Positions 22,654-34,900 of a DNA stretch of 43,980 nt are shown here, piece after piece. The DNA lies in NCBI GenBank assembly GCA_943704415.1, contig CALSCO010000229.1, positions 1 to 43,980 of the forward strand, written 5' to 3'. Source of the DNA: Parvularia atlantis (Eukaryota > Opisthokonta > Rotosphaerida). The notes under the pieces were generated by a model, which worked only from the letters and a program-made list of their open reading frames with translations, had not been told where the DNA came from and did no database searches. Positions within the stretch are counted from its first letter, which is position 1. The number at the start of each line of letters is the position of its first letter. The position numbers and the translations under genes were made by a program.

Positions 22654-25600
22654 ATGGAGACCGAACTGATCGCGCTCGGCTTCGAGGCGGCCGACGTGGC
22701 GCGCGCGGTGGCGGCCGGCCCCGCGACGCTGGACGACGCCGTGACGCTGTGCGTGTGGCGCACTCGCACTGCCCTGCTCGCGGCAGGCCCGATGCGGCGG
22801 CGGGCGGGGCGCGGCAGACACCGGGTGCTGACAACGTCACCGCCAAATGCACAGCATCCTCGCGATGCGCGAGGCCGACGCCGCGCCGCCGACGCTGCCC
22901 GCCGCTGACGCGCGGCTCGTGCTGCGGCCGTCCGCTGCGCCCGCCGTGCCGGCCGATGCGCCGCGCAGCCGGTTCGACGCCTTCCCCGACCGCGAGCGCG
23001 CCATCGCCGAGGTGGAGGAGAGCGAGCGCCAGGAGATGATCCGCAAGGCGCGCGCGCGCAAGCAGCTGCAGGAGGAGGTCTGCGCGGGGGGCGAGCCGCT
23101 GTGCGCAGCGCTCACGCGGGGCGGCGCGACGCAGGAGAAGCGCCGCGTGCTGCGCGAGATCGAGGAGGACCGCAACGCACGCAAGAACCGCAGGGCTGGC
23201 GCCACCGCCGCACCAGCGCCACCCGCTGCACCCGCTGCTGCTGCTGCTGCTGCTGCTGCGCCCGTCCCCGCGCCCGTGCCGACGTTGGACGCGGCCAAGA
23301 CGACGATCCAGGCGCGTCACGGGCGGCCTGGCGATCGGCCGTCGCGCTGATCGTAAGTGGGAGCGACGCAGGTCCGCCTCAGCACCGGCCGCGCCGTGCG
23401 TCACACGCTCGACGCCGACGCGCCGCTCGCTGCGCTCGTGGGCCTCGTGCGCGCGGACGGCGAGCCTGCACGCGACTTCTTCTTCGTGCAGGTGCGGACG
23501 GGCCTGCGCCTGACGAGCGATGACGCGCGCTGACAGACACTCCCGCCGCACAGCCGCCGCAGGTCTCGTACGAGTATGCGCCGCCGGACGCGACGCTACG
23601 CTCGCAGGGCACGTGCGCACTGCTGCTTGTCGCGGCGAAGGCTGAGCGCACGCGGCGCCACACACAGGCCTCGTGCCGACGGCGTCGCTCAACGTCCGCG
23701 CGCGTGTGACGCCCGTGCAGCACGCGCCTGCACCGCCGCCGCCGGTCGTCCACGACCCCACGGACGAGGTCGAGCCAGACGAAGATGTGGACAACGACGA
23801 CGGCGACGGCGAGGATGCGATGGACACGCAGCCCGCCCTGCAGCCTACGCCGGAGCTGCCCGGGATGCTAGTGCTGCCGGGGATGCCGCCCACGCCGCTA
23901 CAGCCGCCGACGGGCGTGCATTTGATGCCGCGCACCGCCGGCAACGTCCTCGGCGGCAGCGTCGGCGGTCCGAGCCGCGCGGCGCTCGCGGAGGCCGCGC
24001 TGCGGTGCGTCGCGCGCTGCCGGTGTGCCGAGACTGACGCACGCACGCCAGCCGCCTCGCGCACGCTGCCGAGGAACCAATGGACGCGTCGCCCGCGCCT
24101 GCCGCGGCCGTGGAGCCGGCGCACTCCACCGAGCCGGTGGCCGTGTCGCCTGAGTTACCCATGCGGCAGGCGGGCAACCCCGAGCGCCTGGCCGCCGCGC
24201 TGCACCGCCAGCACGTGCCGATGGACAGAGCGGCCGCGGGTGCAGGCGCAGGTGCGGGTGCGGCTGCGGCGACGTCGCCGGCCGAGCAGCGCTCGATGCA
24301 CCAGTGGCAGCGCCGCGTGCGCTGCCTCGAGTCGCTCGCCCTGGATGTCGTGTGCAGTACGTTTGCCGCGCGAGGCCACGCTTGCCGATTCTCACGCGCC
24401 GGTGCAGACCTCGTGTGCGACCGGAAGAACGGCCCGCAGCCGCGCGCGCTCAAGGCGCTCGGGCCCGACGTTGGCGCGCTCATCGTGCACCAGCTCGCGA
24501 GCACGGGCCGGCTGGACAACTTCACGATGACCAAGCTCGCGCTGAGGTGCGGGGCGTCGGTGGAGTGGCAGTGCATACGACACTCACGGCCACGCGCACA
24601 TTGCAGCTGCCCCGCACAGCTCAAGCTGGACTCTTACAAGTTTGCGACCAACCTGCTGTTGCGCGGCATCGGCCGGCTCAAGTTCTTGCGCTCGCTGTCG
24701 CTGCGCGAGTCGCCATACATCACGGATGAGGGCCTGAGCGAGCTCGCCGGTGCGCAGCGCTGCCGCGCAGCCTGCTCAGCCGCGCTGACGCGGCGTGTGC
24801 GCGCTACAGGCCTTAGGAACCTGTCGATGCTCGACCTGTCCATGTGCAAGCTCACGACCAAGTGTGTGCCGTTCCTGCTGGGTGCGGCCGCGGCTCTGCG
24901 TGGTGTGTGTTGACCGCTCACGCCGCAGGCTTCACCAAGCTTGAGCAGCTCGGCCTGCGCCGCACCAAGATCGACGACGACTGTGTTGCCGAGATTGTGC
25001 GGGTGCGCCTCCTGCGTGTCACATGGAGTAGTGCCGACGCCGCGCGCAGAGCATGCCGATGCTGCGCTCGCTCGACATCAGCCAGTGCGCCAAGATCACG
25101 TCGACGGCGCTGTTCTACCTCAAGAACCTGCCGCAGCTGAGCGTGCTCGCGCTCGACGAGACGGGCGTGGGCGATCTGACCGAGCTGCGCTTCTTCCGCG
25201 GTGCGTCTGCGTGGCCCCCTGGCTCACGGCGCGCGCGCGCTTGCTGACCCGCTCCACCAGCGCTGCGGTCGCTCTCGGTCGCGCGCAACCGCATTGTGGG
25301 CGACACGTTCCACAACCTCACGCGCTGCCACACGATCGAGCACCTCGACCTGAGCGGCACGGCCGTGCCCGAGGAGGACCTGGTCGCCGTGCGCAGTGAG
25401 CCGCGCCTGGCAGCCGCTCCGTGCGCCATGTGCTGAGTGCGCCTCGCGCAGACCTGCCCAAGCTCAACTGGCTCGGCTTCCCGGACCGCGAGATGATGAT
25501 CGACCCGCTGCTGGCGTACTTTGGCGGTGCACGCGCGCAGCCGATGCGTGAGCACTGCTGACTTCGCGTTGCGCGCAGCTCTGCGCTGGCAGACGCTCGA

Positions 25601-26759
25601 CCTGGGCGGCTTTGCGCAGCTGACGGACGCGGGTGTGGGCCATCTGACGGGCATGAAGACGACGTGCGCGCCACCACGCATGCTGCCTGCGCCGGTGCTC
25701 ACAGCGCGCCCCAGCATCCGCGTGCTCACGCTCAGCGGCACGCGCGTCAGCAACACGTCCATGCCGCTCATCGCCCGTGCGCGTCAAGCGCGTTGCCGCG
25801 CTGCGCAGCCGACTAAGCGTGCGCCTCGCCGCGCAGAGATGTCGAACCTGCGCGAGCTCAACCTGGACCGCCTGACCGTCGACGACGTCGGCGGCAAGGC
25901 GCTCTGCGGTGCGCCTACGCGCGCCCCAAGGAGCCAGCTTGGAGCGCGGCTGACGGCTGTTGTGCGCAGCCCTGCCGATCCTCGAGGCGCTGTCGATGGC
26001 CGAGACGCGCATCACGGACGTCTTCCTCATCAGCCTCGCGCGCTCGCCCTCGCGCCAGACGCTACGCCGCCTCAATTTTATGAAGACGGCGCTGACGGAC
26101 GACGGCATGCCGCTGTTTCGCGGTGCGCACTCGCGGCGGCGGTGCTGTGCGCGCTAACGCCGCCGCAGACTTCACCGCGCTGACGCAACTCAACCTCGAC
26201 TACACCGAGGTGTCACGCGGCGCGCTGCACCAGCTGAGCGGTGCCGTCGCCCGCGGCGCGCTTGCTGACTGCAGCCCTGACACACGATGCCGCAGAGCTG
26301 CCGCAGCTGCAGCCCGTGCGCCTGTTCAAGTCGGTGGAGCGGGCGCCGGGCGCGCTGCACGCGCGCTTTGGCGTGCAGCGCCTGTTTCCCGCGCGCGGCG
26401 GCCAGCGCCTGGTATGTTTGCACGCGGGAGAGACTTCGCGCCGGCTGACGTGCGCACACGCGCAGCGCGGCGGTCCTGCAGGCGATGCCGCGCAGCCGCA
26501 GCCGCAGCACCTGCACGGCCCGGCAGACGACGACGACGACGCGGACGATGACCACGGCGCGCCAGCCGCCGGCGAGGAGGACGAGGAGAACGACGACGAC
26601 GACGACGACAACGACGGCGCCCCGATGCAGCCGCCTCCGCCGGGCTTTGCGCGGGGCCTGGACATGCGCCGGATGACCCCACGTGACGCGTACCGTCCGC
26701 GGCACTTTGCGGGCGCGGGCAACCGGCTCGGCAGCGCAAACGAGCCGCCGGCGCAGTGA
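22654..26759 (+). CDS. UBA-UBX protein fused to leucine-rich repeats
   Basis: The N-terminus is a UBA domain (METELIALGFEAADVARAV). Then come a FPDRERAIAEVEESERQEMIR helix and a charged coil as in UBXN1/SAKS1, an Ala/Pro linker, and a UBX domain (VRLSTGRAVRHTL to LRSQGLVPTASLNV). Without any in-frame stop, an acidic PTDEVEPDEDVDNDD linker leads to about ten leucine-rich repeats of the RNI/cysteine-containing type (LRSLSLRESPYITDEGL, LSMLDLSMCKLTTK, LRSLDISQCAKIT, IRVLTLSGTRVSN, LRELNLDRLTVDD). It ends in an acidic Asp run and Arg/Pro-rich tail. Introns lie near most repeat borders. UBX proteins are p97/CDC48 adaptors, so the LRR could select substrates (inference). Two GC donors are at 23312 and 23609. 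Start 22654, only 17 bp after the KNL1 stop; stop TGA 26757-26759. Two separate genes cannot be ruled out without transcripts. Confidence 0.75.
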
Positions 26760-26773
26760 GCCGGCGCAGTGAG
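26748..26773 (+). repeat. 13-bp tandem duplication across a stop codon
   Basis: CCGGCGCAGTGAG occurs twice back to back (26748-26760, 26761-26773). The first copy contains the stop codon of the UBX-LRR gene and the second lies in the 39-bp gap to SLD5. Confidence 0.9.
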
Positions 26774-26798
26774 CCGCGTCACTTTGTGTCTCTGCTGA

Positions 26799-27902
26799 AT
26801 GGACGAGCCCGCGAGCGCGGCCGGGCGCGACCTGCTGCGCGAGTTTGGCCTCGACGCGTCGCTGGTGCGCGCGGCGCCCCGGCCGCGCGGTCGGCTGAGC
26901 GGCGGCGCGACAGGACGACGATGACACAGCGCTGCCGCCGCGGATGCCCGGCTCGCGCGCGCGCCCATCGGCGGCGGCGGCGGCGACGACGGCAGCAGCA
27001 ACAGCGGGCGCCGCGGAGGACGATGAAGGCGGGCTGGACGCGGACGGGACGACGCCGGTGGCGCAGCTGACGCGGTGCGCGGGAGCGACGGCGCGATGCC
27101 GATGCCGATGCGGGCGCGGTGCTGATCGTGGCGCGGCGGCGCAGCGCGTGGCTCAACGAGAAGGGCGCGCCCGAGCTGCTGCCGTTCGAGCAGCCGCTGA
27201 TGGAGCGGCTGATGGGGCAGGTGCAGACGACGGTGCGTGGACGCGCGTGCGCCTCGGCGGCACCGGAGTCGTGACGCGGCGCGCGCCACGTCGCAGAAAG
27301 ACCGCGTCGACCGCGAGCGCGCCGAGGACCCTGCCAGCGCCTTCGTCGCCAACCTGTTCTACATGGAGCTGGAGCGGATCAAGTTCGTGATGCGCAGCTA
27401 CCTCAAGAGCCGCCTGGTCAAGGCGCGCGCCGCGCCGTGTTCCTGCATCGTGGCTGATCGGCGTGCGTGCGCGCCAGATCGAGCGGTTCGCGCAGTACAT
27501 CGTCGAGGACGACGAGCTGCGGCAGCGTCTCTCGCCCGACGAGCTGCAATATGCCGAGGCCTACGTGCGCCTGCTCGAGCGGCACTTGCTCGCGTCGGGG
27601 CTGCGCGAGCTGCCGGAGCAGCTGGCGCGGCTCAACGCGCCCGAGATGAGTTGCGTTCGCCGCTTGAGCCGCAGCTTGCGTGCACCGCTGACCGCATCTT
27701 CGCTGCCTGCCGCGTGCCCGTGCGCGCAGAGAACCGCCCGCGCCTGAGCAGCTACGTGCTGTGCCGCGTGCGGCGATCGCTCGACGGGTTCGTGCTGCCG
27801 AGCAGCAACACGAGCGTGGACCTGGCCGCGGGCGACGTCTACGCGATGCGCTTCGACGACGTGCAGGCGCTGCTGCAGCGGGGCGACGTGACCTTGTTGT
27901 GA
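26799..27902 (+). CDS. SLD5: GINS complex subunit SLD5 (GINS4)
   Basis: SLD5 is part of the CMG replicative helicase. After a short N-terminal exon (MDEPASAAGRDLLREFG) and an acidic Ala-rich insert come the GINS A-domain features AWLNEKGAPELLPFEQPLMERL, NLFYMELERIKFVMRSYLKSR, and IERFAQYIVEDDELRQRLSPDELQYAEAY (all shorter blocks of one helical bundle). The C-terminal B-domain follows (LSSYVLCRVRRSLDGF, GDVYAMRFDDVQALL, ending DVTLL). Five introns are traced, one with a GC donor at 27423. The Ala-rich insert between exons 2 and 3 is longer than in most SLD5 proteins. Start 26799, stop TGA 27900-27902. Confidence 0.9.
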
Positions 27903-28018
27903 GGACTAGGCCGGCAGAGCACTAGGCCGGCAGAGGACCGCTCTGGACTGCGACGCGTGCGCCTATGTACATAGGCAGGCGCCACACGCTGTCGATCGCA
28001 ATATACTGCCTCGTAGTC
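27903..28018. promoter_or_regulatory. Intergenic promoter with 16-bp palindrome and direct repeat
   Basis: GCCTATGTACATAGGC at 27961-27976 is a perfect 16-bp palindrome, about 45 bp upstream of the deaminase ATG. A 15-bp direct repeat (ACTAGGCCGGCAGAG at 27905-27919 and 27921-27935) lies just after the SLD5 stop. Both are seen directly; function is unknown. Confidence 0.5.
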
Positions 28019-30150
28019 ATGGAGGCTGTTGCGGCAGAGCCACGTGGCCTCGTCGAGGTCGACCTGATCGTCGCGGCGCGCTGGCTGATCCCGGTCGAGC
28101 CGTACGGTGCGCGCCGCGTGCTGCGCGAGGGGGGCCCAAAGGCCGATCGCGTGCTGCGGCGCGTCGCAGATGTGTTCATGGAGCACGCCTCCGTCGCCGT
28201 CACGGGCGGGCGCATCGTTGAGGTGCTGCCGAGCGACGAGATGGCGGCCAAGTACCGGTGCGCGCAAACACGCCAGATGCGCGCGCGCCCCCCCTCGGCC
28301 CGCGCTGACGCCGATCGGTGCGCAGGGCCAAGGAGACCGTGACGCTGGGCGAACACGTGCGCACGCGCTCGTTTGTGCAACTGCGCAGGCGCGGATGCTG
28401 ATCGCACGTGCGATCGCGCGCAGCACGTGCTCCTGCCGGGCTTCGTCAACGCGCACACGCACGCGGGCATGCAGCACATGCGCGGGATGGCCGAGGACTT
28501 GCCGCTGAGCGACTGGCTTGCGACGATGGCGCGTGTCACGGCGTCAACACGTGCCGCAGCTGCTCACGGTGCGACGCCACGTGCAGATCTGGCCGGCCGA
28601 GGCCAAGTTCGTCAGCTACGACTTTGTGCACGACGGCGTCGAGATGGCGGTGGCCGAGATGCTCCGCAGCGGTACGACGTGCTTCTCCGACATGTACTTC
28701 TTCCCGGAGGCCGCGGTCGACGTGCTCGAGCGCACGCAGATGCGCGCCGTCGTGGGCGTGCCTCTGCTGGGTGCGCATCCGCCGCGCCTGTTCAATGGCC
28801 GCAGCTGTGCGCCGACCGCCACCTGGCGCCGCAGACTTCCCGACCAACTACGGCAAGGACTTTGACGACTACCTGGCCAAGGCGCGGACGCTGTACGAGC
28901 GTGTGCACGGCAACGCGCTCATCCGCACGGCCATCGCGCCGCACGCGCCCTACACCGTGCACGAGAACAATCTGCTCAAGGCGTGGAAGCTTGCGGAGGA
29001 GTTTGACGTGCGATGCCACTGCTGCTCGCTGCGCGCGGGCCTGCTCACGCTGCGCCGCCAGATCCCGTTCCACATCCACCTGCACGAGACCGAGGACGAG
29101 GTCGTGCACTCGCGTGAGGGCCGCGACAGCATGTCGCGCCACCGCAGCGACGCCCTCAGCACGCCGCTGGCCAACTTCAAGCGGCTCGGCATGGTCGGTG
29201 CGTCGCACAAGGGCACACTCTGCGCGCACCTGACCCGCGCCGGCGCTGCCAGGCCCGCGCCTCGTCGCCGTGCACATGACGCACCTGAGCGACGAGGAGA
29301 TCCGCATCCTGGGCGAGACGCACTGTGCGCGCGCGCGCGCGGCACACGGCGGTGTGAGACGGGGCGGGCTGAAGCGTGCGTGCGCGCAGCCAACGTCGTG
29401 CACTGCCCGTACAGCAACCTCAAGCTCGCCTCGGGCTTCTGCCGCGTGCAAACGCTGATGGACGCCGAGGTGCGTGTGTACTCGCCCGCGCGTGGTCGCA
29501 GCGGTGCTGAGCGCGACGCGACAGGTCAACGTGGCGCTCGGGACGGACAGCGTCGCGAGCAACAACGAGCTGTCGATGCTGGCCGAGGTCAAGCTGGCGG
29601 CGTCGCTGGGCAAGGCCGTGGCCAAGGTGCGCGCCCGTGCACGCGCGTGGCGTGGTGTGGCTGATACTCGGCGGACCCGCAGAACGCCGCCGCGATGCCG
29701 GGCTCGGCCGTGCTGCGCATGGCGACGCTCAACGGCGCGCGCGCGCTCGGTCTGCAGGACGAGATCGGGTCGCTCAAGGTGCGTGGGCGCGTGCGCTGCG
29801 ACGAGTGCGCTGCTGACGGGGAGGTTGCGCAGCCGGGCAAGGCGGCCGACATGGTCGCGGTGGAGCTGCGCGGCGTCGAGCACGTGTCGGTGTTCAACCC
29901 GATCATCCACCTGATCTACTCGTCGACGCGGACACAGTGCGTCGGACGCGCAGCGCATGGCGATCGCTGACCGGGCGGCAGGGTCACGGACGTGTGGGTG
30001 GCCGGGCGCCGCATGCTGCGCGACCGCCACCTGACGACGCTGAACGAGGACGACCTGCACCAGCGCGCCGTGCGCTGGTTCCGCGAGCTGCACGCGAGCG
30101 CGTTCCGCGAGCCGTCGGCCGCACCGGCCGCGCCCGAGACGGCAGAGTGA
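28019..30150 (+). CDS. Amidohydrolase of the MTA/SAH deaminase (TRZ/ATZ) family
   Basis: This is a metal-dependent deaminase of the MtaD/TrzA/SsnA group, expected to act on 5'-methylthioadenosine, S-adenosylhomocysteine or a related purine compound. Motifs in order: VDLIVAARWLIPVEP, LLPGFVNAHTHAGMQHMRG (the HTH metal pair), SGTTCFSDMYFF, IAPHAPYTV, FHIHLHETEDEV (HLHE), VAVHMTHLSDEE, NVVHCPYSNLKLASG, LGTDSVASNNEL (catalytic Asp) and MATLNGARALGL. A beta-barrel C-terminal part (VTDVWVAGRRML) completes the fold. A dozen or so introns are inferred, one with a GC donor at 28529. Start 28019; an in-frame upstream ATG at 27965 would add a hydrophobic stretch and overlap the palindrome. Family members are commonest in prokaryotes, but the dense introns argue that this copy is long resident. 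Stop TGA 30148-30150. Confidence 0.85.
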
Positions 30151-30238
30151 CAAACTGCGGCAAACCACCCTTGTGCAATGCACTTTAGCGTGACGGCCGC
30201 GGCGTGATCGAGGGTGGTGCCAGCATGGTGGGCGCGCA

Positions 30239-31179
30239 ATGAGGCGGCGCACGACGACCGCGTGACCCGCGCGCGCCGCCGCCGCCCGCCGCCCGCCGCA
30301 GGAGCTCGTCGGCCCGCCCGTCGAGTACACCGAGACGCCGCCCGTGCCGTCGCGCAAGACGCACCCGTGGCTGAGCCACTACGTCGTGCAGACGGTCGAG
30401 TTCATCAACCGCTTCGCGACCGTCTGCGAGCACAAGTTGATGGAGGCGCGGCCGGCAACGTCCCCGGCCGTGCGCGCGGCCTGACCGTGAGCGCGCCGCT
30501 CCCCAGATGTCGCAGCAGCTCGAGAAGCTCGAGACGACGATGGCCTTCCTCGAGGCCAAGCTCAACTCGATCCCCGGGCTGCAGGACGCGGGCGCCGCGG
30601 GCGCGGTTGCTGCCGCGCCACGGTGCGGCGACGCTGCTGCCTGCCTGTCGGCCGCGCTGACGGTGGCGCAGGCAAGAGGAGGTCATCCTGCCGGCGGTCG
30701 GCGCGGACATCGTCGGCGGCGACGCGCCCTCGTACTCGTTCGGTGCGCGCGCGCCCCCTTGTGCGACATGCGCCGCGGACGCCTGCTCACGAGCCCGCAC
30801 GCGCGCACAGACGACGGCGCATCCGTACTCAACCTGCCCGCGCCCACCAGTGCCGGCTTCCCCGCCGCGCCGCCCGCGCCGCCCGCCGCGCCCGCAGGCC
30901 CGTCGGCCAAGAACGACCCGCGCTTCGAGAAGTACTTCAAGATGCAGCGGTTGGGCGTGCCCGACGCGCAGATCAAGCAGAAGATGCGCACGGACGGCGT
31001 CGACCCGTCGGTGCTCGAGTGCGTGCGCCAGCTCGCGTGCGCTCGCTACGTGCTGCCGACGGACGCGATCACGCGCGCGTGCGCACAGCAACCCTGACGG
31101 TCCCGCGCCGCCCGCGTCGAGCAACGGCAACGACTCGGATGAGATGTTTGACGACGACGAGGACGACTTTAGCGACTGA
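30239..31179 (+). CDS. WASHC3: WASH complex subunit 3 (CCDC53)
   Basis: This is a small coiled-coil subunit of the WASH complex, which activates Arp2/3 on endosomes. The conserved block reads HPWLSHYVVQTVEFINRF, TVCEHKL, then QMSQQLEKLETTMAFLEAKL and SIPGL, matching the CCDC53 core. A Pro/Ala linker leads to a second conserved block, FEKYFKMQRLGVPDAQIKQ-KM, and an acidic tail (DEMFDDDEDDFSD). At least four introns are present. The first exon is uncertain: I use the ATG at 30239 (MRRRTTT), which must splice to ELVGPPVEYTET through a poor donor. Another ATG at 30225 gives only five codons unless spliced. Stop TGA 31177-31179. Confidence 0.82.
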
Positions 31180-31249
31180 CGCTCAGGAGTAACCCGGTGG
31201 TGTGCGTTGTCGGTGCATTTCACGCGTTGCGTCTACAAGGGCTGCGGCG

Positions 31250-31865
31250 CTATGCGTTCTGCTTCGGCACGAAGCGCAGCGAGGCCGAGTTCATGCAGTA
31301 CCGGTGCCCGGTCGGGCGCGGGCCGTCGTCTGCGCGCGCGGCGCGTCGTCAGCCGTGGTCGCCAAGTCGGGCGCGGGTGCGACGCACTGAACAGGTGGCC
31401 GAGGTGCGAGTGGCAGCGCGAGCACACGCTCTCCTGGCGCACCATGCCGTACGACGTGTCGGTGATGATCGCCGTCGCGCCGGGCAGCGCCTGCCAGAAC
31501 GAGGGCCAGCCCGTGCTGCGGCATTGGTCAGCAGCGCCTGCCGCGCGGCACCAGTCGGACGCGCACCCCGAGTCGAACTTGGTCGTGCTCTCAAACAGCG
31601 GCTGCTCGCAGACGATGCACAGGTACGTGCCCTCGTCCTTCGTCTTCCAGTACGGGCCCGAGAACGCGCGCTCGGTGCCGTGCTCGCGCGTGACGTTGTA
31701 CTGCGTGTACGCGCGCCTCGTCAGCAGCGCCGCACAGCAGCTGCACGGCTAGCCCGGCCGCACCTGCAGGCTCGTCAGGCGCTTGCGCAGCGCCGCGTCG
31801 TCCACGACAAACTTGGGCGCGCCCAGCGCGGCGGCGGCCGACGCGCGTGAGCCCGTCGAACCCAT
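31250..31865 (-). CDS. MSRB: Peptide-methionine (R)-S-oxide reductase MsrB
   Basis: MsrB repairs methionine-R-sulfoxide in proteins. Four exons are spliced: [19 protein letters not shown] and [27 protein letters not shown] and [35 protein letters not shown] and [32 protein letters not shown]. The two CxxC pairs bind zinc and Cys in RYCMNS is the catalytic residue. The position before GWPSF is Thr, not Cys, so the usual resolving cysteine is absent, as in several animal MsrBs. It is the divergent partner of SDA1 (78 bp between start codons) and convergent with WASHC3. Stop TAG 31250-31252, start 31865. Confidence 0.9.
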
Positions 31866-31943
31866 CCCGAAGCCTCGAGGCAGCCGATCGGATCGACGCA
31901 GGCGAAGTTCGACAGTGTGACAGCACGGCCACGTGGCGCACGA
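31866..31943. promoter_or_regulatory. Divergent promoter with CACGTG E-box
   Basis: This is the complete 78-bp gap between the MsrB and SDA1 start codons. It holds CCACGTGGCGCAC (31929-31941) ending two bases before the SDA1 ATG. The identical 13-mer occurs in the RNA helicase promoter at 2312-2324. Confidence 0.45.
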
Positions 31944-34900
31944 ATGGGTCGACGACGCGCCGAGTCGCTCGCGGTGAACCTGCCGCAGCTGCAGAACCTG
32001 ATCAAGCGCGACCCGGCGTCGTACCGCGACGAGTTCCTGCAGCAGCTGCGGCACTACGGTGCGTGCGCATCGGGCGGCACGTGCGACGCTGCGCCTGACG
32101 CACGATGGACGCGCGCAGAGGCAAGTCTGCAGATCTTCCTGCTCAAGCCGGCCGAGGAGGCGCGCGAGTTTGGCGAGCTGTGCATGTTCCTGAGCCACGT
32201 GCGCGCCGGTGCCGCCCGCCGCGATGGCGCCTCGCTGACGCGTCCCGCCAGGTCGTGCCGTGCTACCGCAGCGACGCCGAGCCGTTTGGCGCGCAGCTGA
32301 TGGGCGTGCTGCAGCAGCACTACGCCACATTCCACCCGACGCTGCGCCGCACCCTCGTGCAGTGCCTCATCCTCCTGCGCAACAAGGACATGATCCCCGT
32401 CGTCAAGTGCGCAGGCCGCGCTCGTGCTCGCGCATCGGGCTAACAGGCGGCGCAGGTTGCTCGAGCTCTTCTTCCAACTCTTCCGCTGCCCCGACAAGCC
32501 GCTGCGGCAGCTGGTGCGCGGCCGGGCGCGCCGTTACACTGCACGGCGCGCGACTCACCGCCTCGCGCACAGCTGTACAGCCACATCGTCACCGACATCA
32601 AAAACTGCAACGCGAACCACAAGAACAACCAGCTCAACAAAACGCTGCAGAACCTGATGTACTCGATGGTCCGCACGCGCATGCGCCCGCGCCGCGCCGC
32701 GCTACTCACGTGTTGGCGCAGGTCAACGACGCGAACGAGCTTGCCGCGAAAAAGTCGCTCGACGTCATGGTCGAGCTGTACCGCAAGCAAGTCTGGTGCG
32801 CGCGCGTGCGCCGTCGCCTTGCGCCCGCCCCCCGCTCACGTTGTTGTGACGCAGGGATGACGCCAAGACGGTCAACGTGATCGCGCAGGCGTGCCTGTCG
32901 CCCGTGAGCAAAATTGCGAGCACGGCGCTCCAGTTCCTGCTCAACGGCGACACGCCGATCGAGGAGGACGACGATGACAAGGCACGACGCGCGCGATCGT
33001 GTGCGAGCCCGGTCTGACACTGTGGCGACCGCACAGGACGTCCCGAACCTGCGCGACCTGCAGTTTGCGTACCGCGTCGGCAAGAAGACGAAGAAGCGCG
33101 AGCAGCGGCTCGAGAACGCGCTCAAGACGATCAAGCGGGTGCGCGGCGCCGTGCATGCGCTGGCGTCAACACTGACGGCGCGGTGCCCGGTGCGTTGGCA
33201 GAGAGAAAACATCAAGAAGAAGCAGCAAGACACGGGCTCGTTCCTCGCGCTGCACCTGATTAACGACCCGCAGGGCTTCGCCGAGAAGCTGTTCAACAAG
33301 CTGCGCGTGTCGAACGACAAGTTTGAGGTGCGCCGAGGCTGCCGGCGCACCCACGTGTGGCCGCGGCTGACGCGCGGTGCCGGGCGCAGGGCCGCCTGCT
33401 GCTGATGAACGTGCTCGGGCGCCTGATCGGTGTGCACCAGCTCATCCTGCTCAACTTCTACCCGTTCCTGCAAAAGTACCTGCAGCCGCAGCAGCGCGAG
33501 GTGCGTGCGCGCGCGCGTGCAGCCGTCCGGCAGGTGCTGACACGCCCGGGTGCAGGTCGCGCAGATCCTGACGGTTGCGGCGCAGGCCTGCCACACGCTC
33601 GTGCCGCCCGACGCGGTCGAGCCTGTGGTGCAGGTGCGCCGCCCGACCGGTGCTCGCGTGCTGGGCTGACGCGAACGCGCTTGTCCAGGCGATCGCGCAC
33701 AACTTTGTGGCCGACCACTGCGCGCCCGAGGTCATCACGATGGGGTGCGCGCGTCACGGCCCGCCGCACACAGACTTCTCACCGCGCTGCGGGTGCAGGC
33801 TCAACGCGATCCGCGAGCTCGCCGCGCGCTGCCCGCCCGCGCTCAGCGAGACGCTCCTGCGTGACCTGGCGCAGTACAAGAACAACAAAGACAAAGGCGT
33901 GATGATCAGCGCTCGCTCGCTCATCGGCCTCTATCGCGAGGTTGACCCGACGATGCTGCACAAGAAGGACCGGGTTTGCGCACGCCCTCGTGTCGCGTCT
34001 TGTGCGCTGACTGACGGTGGCGCGTGCGACGGCAGGGCAAGACGGCGCAGGAGAACCTCGGCGACTTCCGCCTGCCGCAGTTTGGGCAGACGGTCACGTA
34101 CGACCACGTGCCGGGCGCGGAGGTGCGCCTGCTTGCCTGCGATGTGCCCACGGTCTGCTGACGGCCGCGTGCGCAGCTGCTGCAAGCGATGCGCGAGCTG
34201 GAGGAGTCGGCCGCGGGTTCGTCGGCCGCCAACGGGGACGACGAGGGCGCGAAGGGCGAGGAAGGCGAGTGGGACGGGTGGGAGACGGCGTCGGACGAGG
34301 ACGAGGATGAGGACGACGACGGGGACGAGTGGGTGACGGTGCCGCACTCGGACGACGAGGACGAGGGCGGGAAGGGCGACGGGAAAGCGTGCGCACGGCC
34401 TCTCTGCGCGCCAGCCGCTCATCGCGCGCGTTCACAGGACCAAGGAAAGAGACACAGCGGCCGCGCTGCTCAAGGCAGCGCAGTCGAGGCGCGACCCTGG
34501 GCAACTGCTCGAGGCGCAGCGGGTGCGTGCCGTCTCGTACGCGCGCTGTCTGCAGGCTGAGCCGCTGCGCTGCGCGCAGATCCTCACGCCGGCTGACTTT
34601 GCCGAGATCAAGCGGCTGCGGCAGCAGGCCGACCTGGCCAAGCTGGCAATGTCCAAGGGGCAGAAGCGCAAGCTCGACCAGGCGTCGACAGAGCAGGAGA
34701 GCACGTCGCTGGCGTCGTCGATGTGCGCGCCTCTGCGCGCGCGATTGCACCGCGGGCTGAGCCGCGCGGCAGGCTCGAGTCGGCCTCGTTCGTGCGCTCG
34801 GCGGACGACATCGTCGACACGGAGCTGCTGCTGCGCAACACGAAGAAGCGCAAGCACACGTACGAGGAGCGCATGGCGTCGATCGAGGCTGGGCGCGAGG

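Noticed and set aside
28792-30357. 521-residue minus-strand open frame over the deaminase
   Set aside because: It is an antisense shadow; the plus strand encodes all amidohydrolase motifs across spliced exons.
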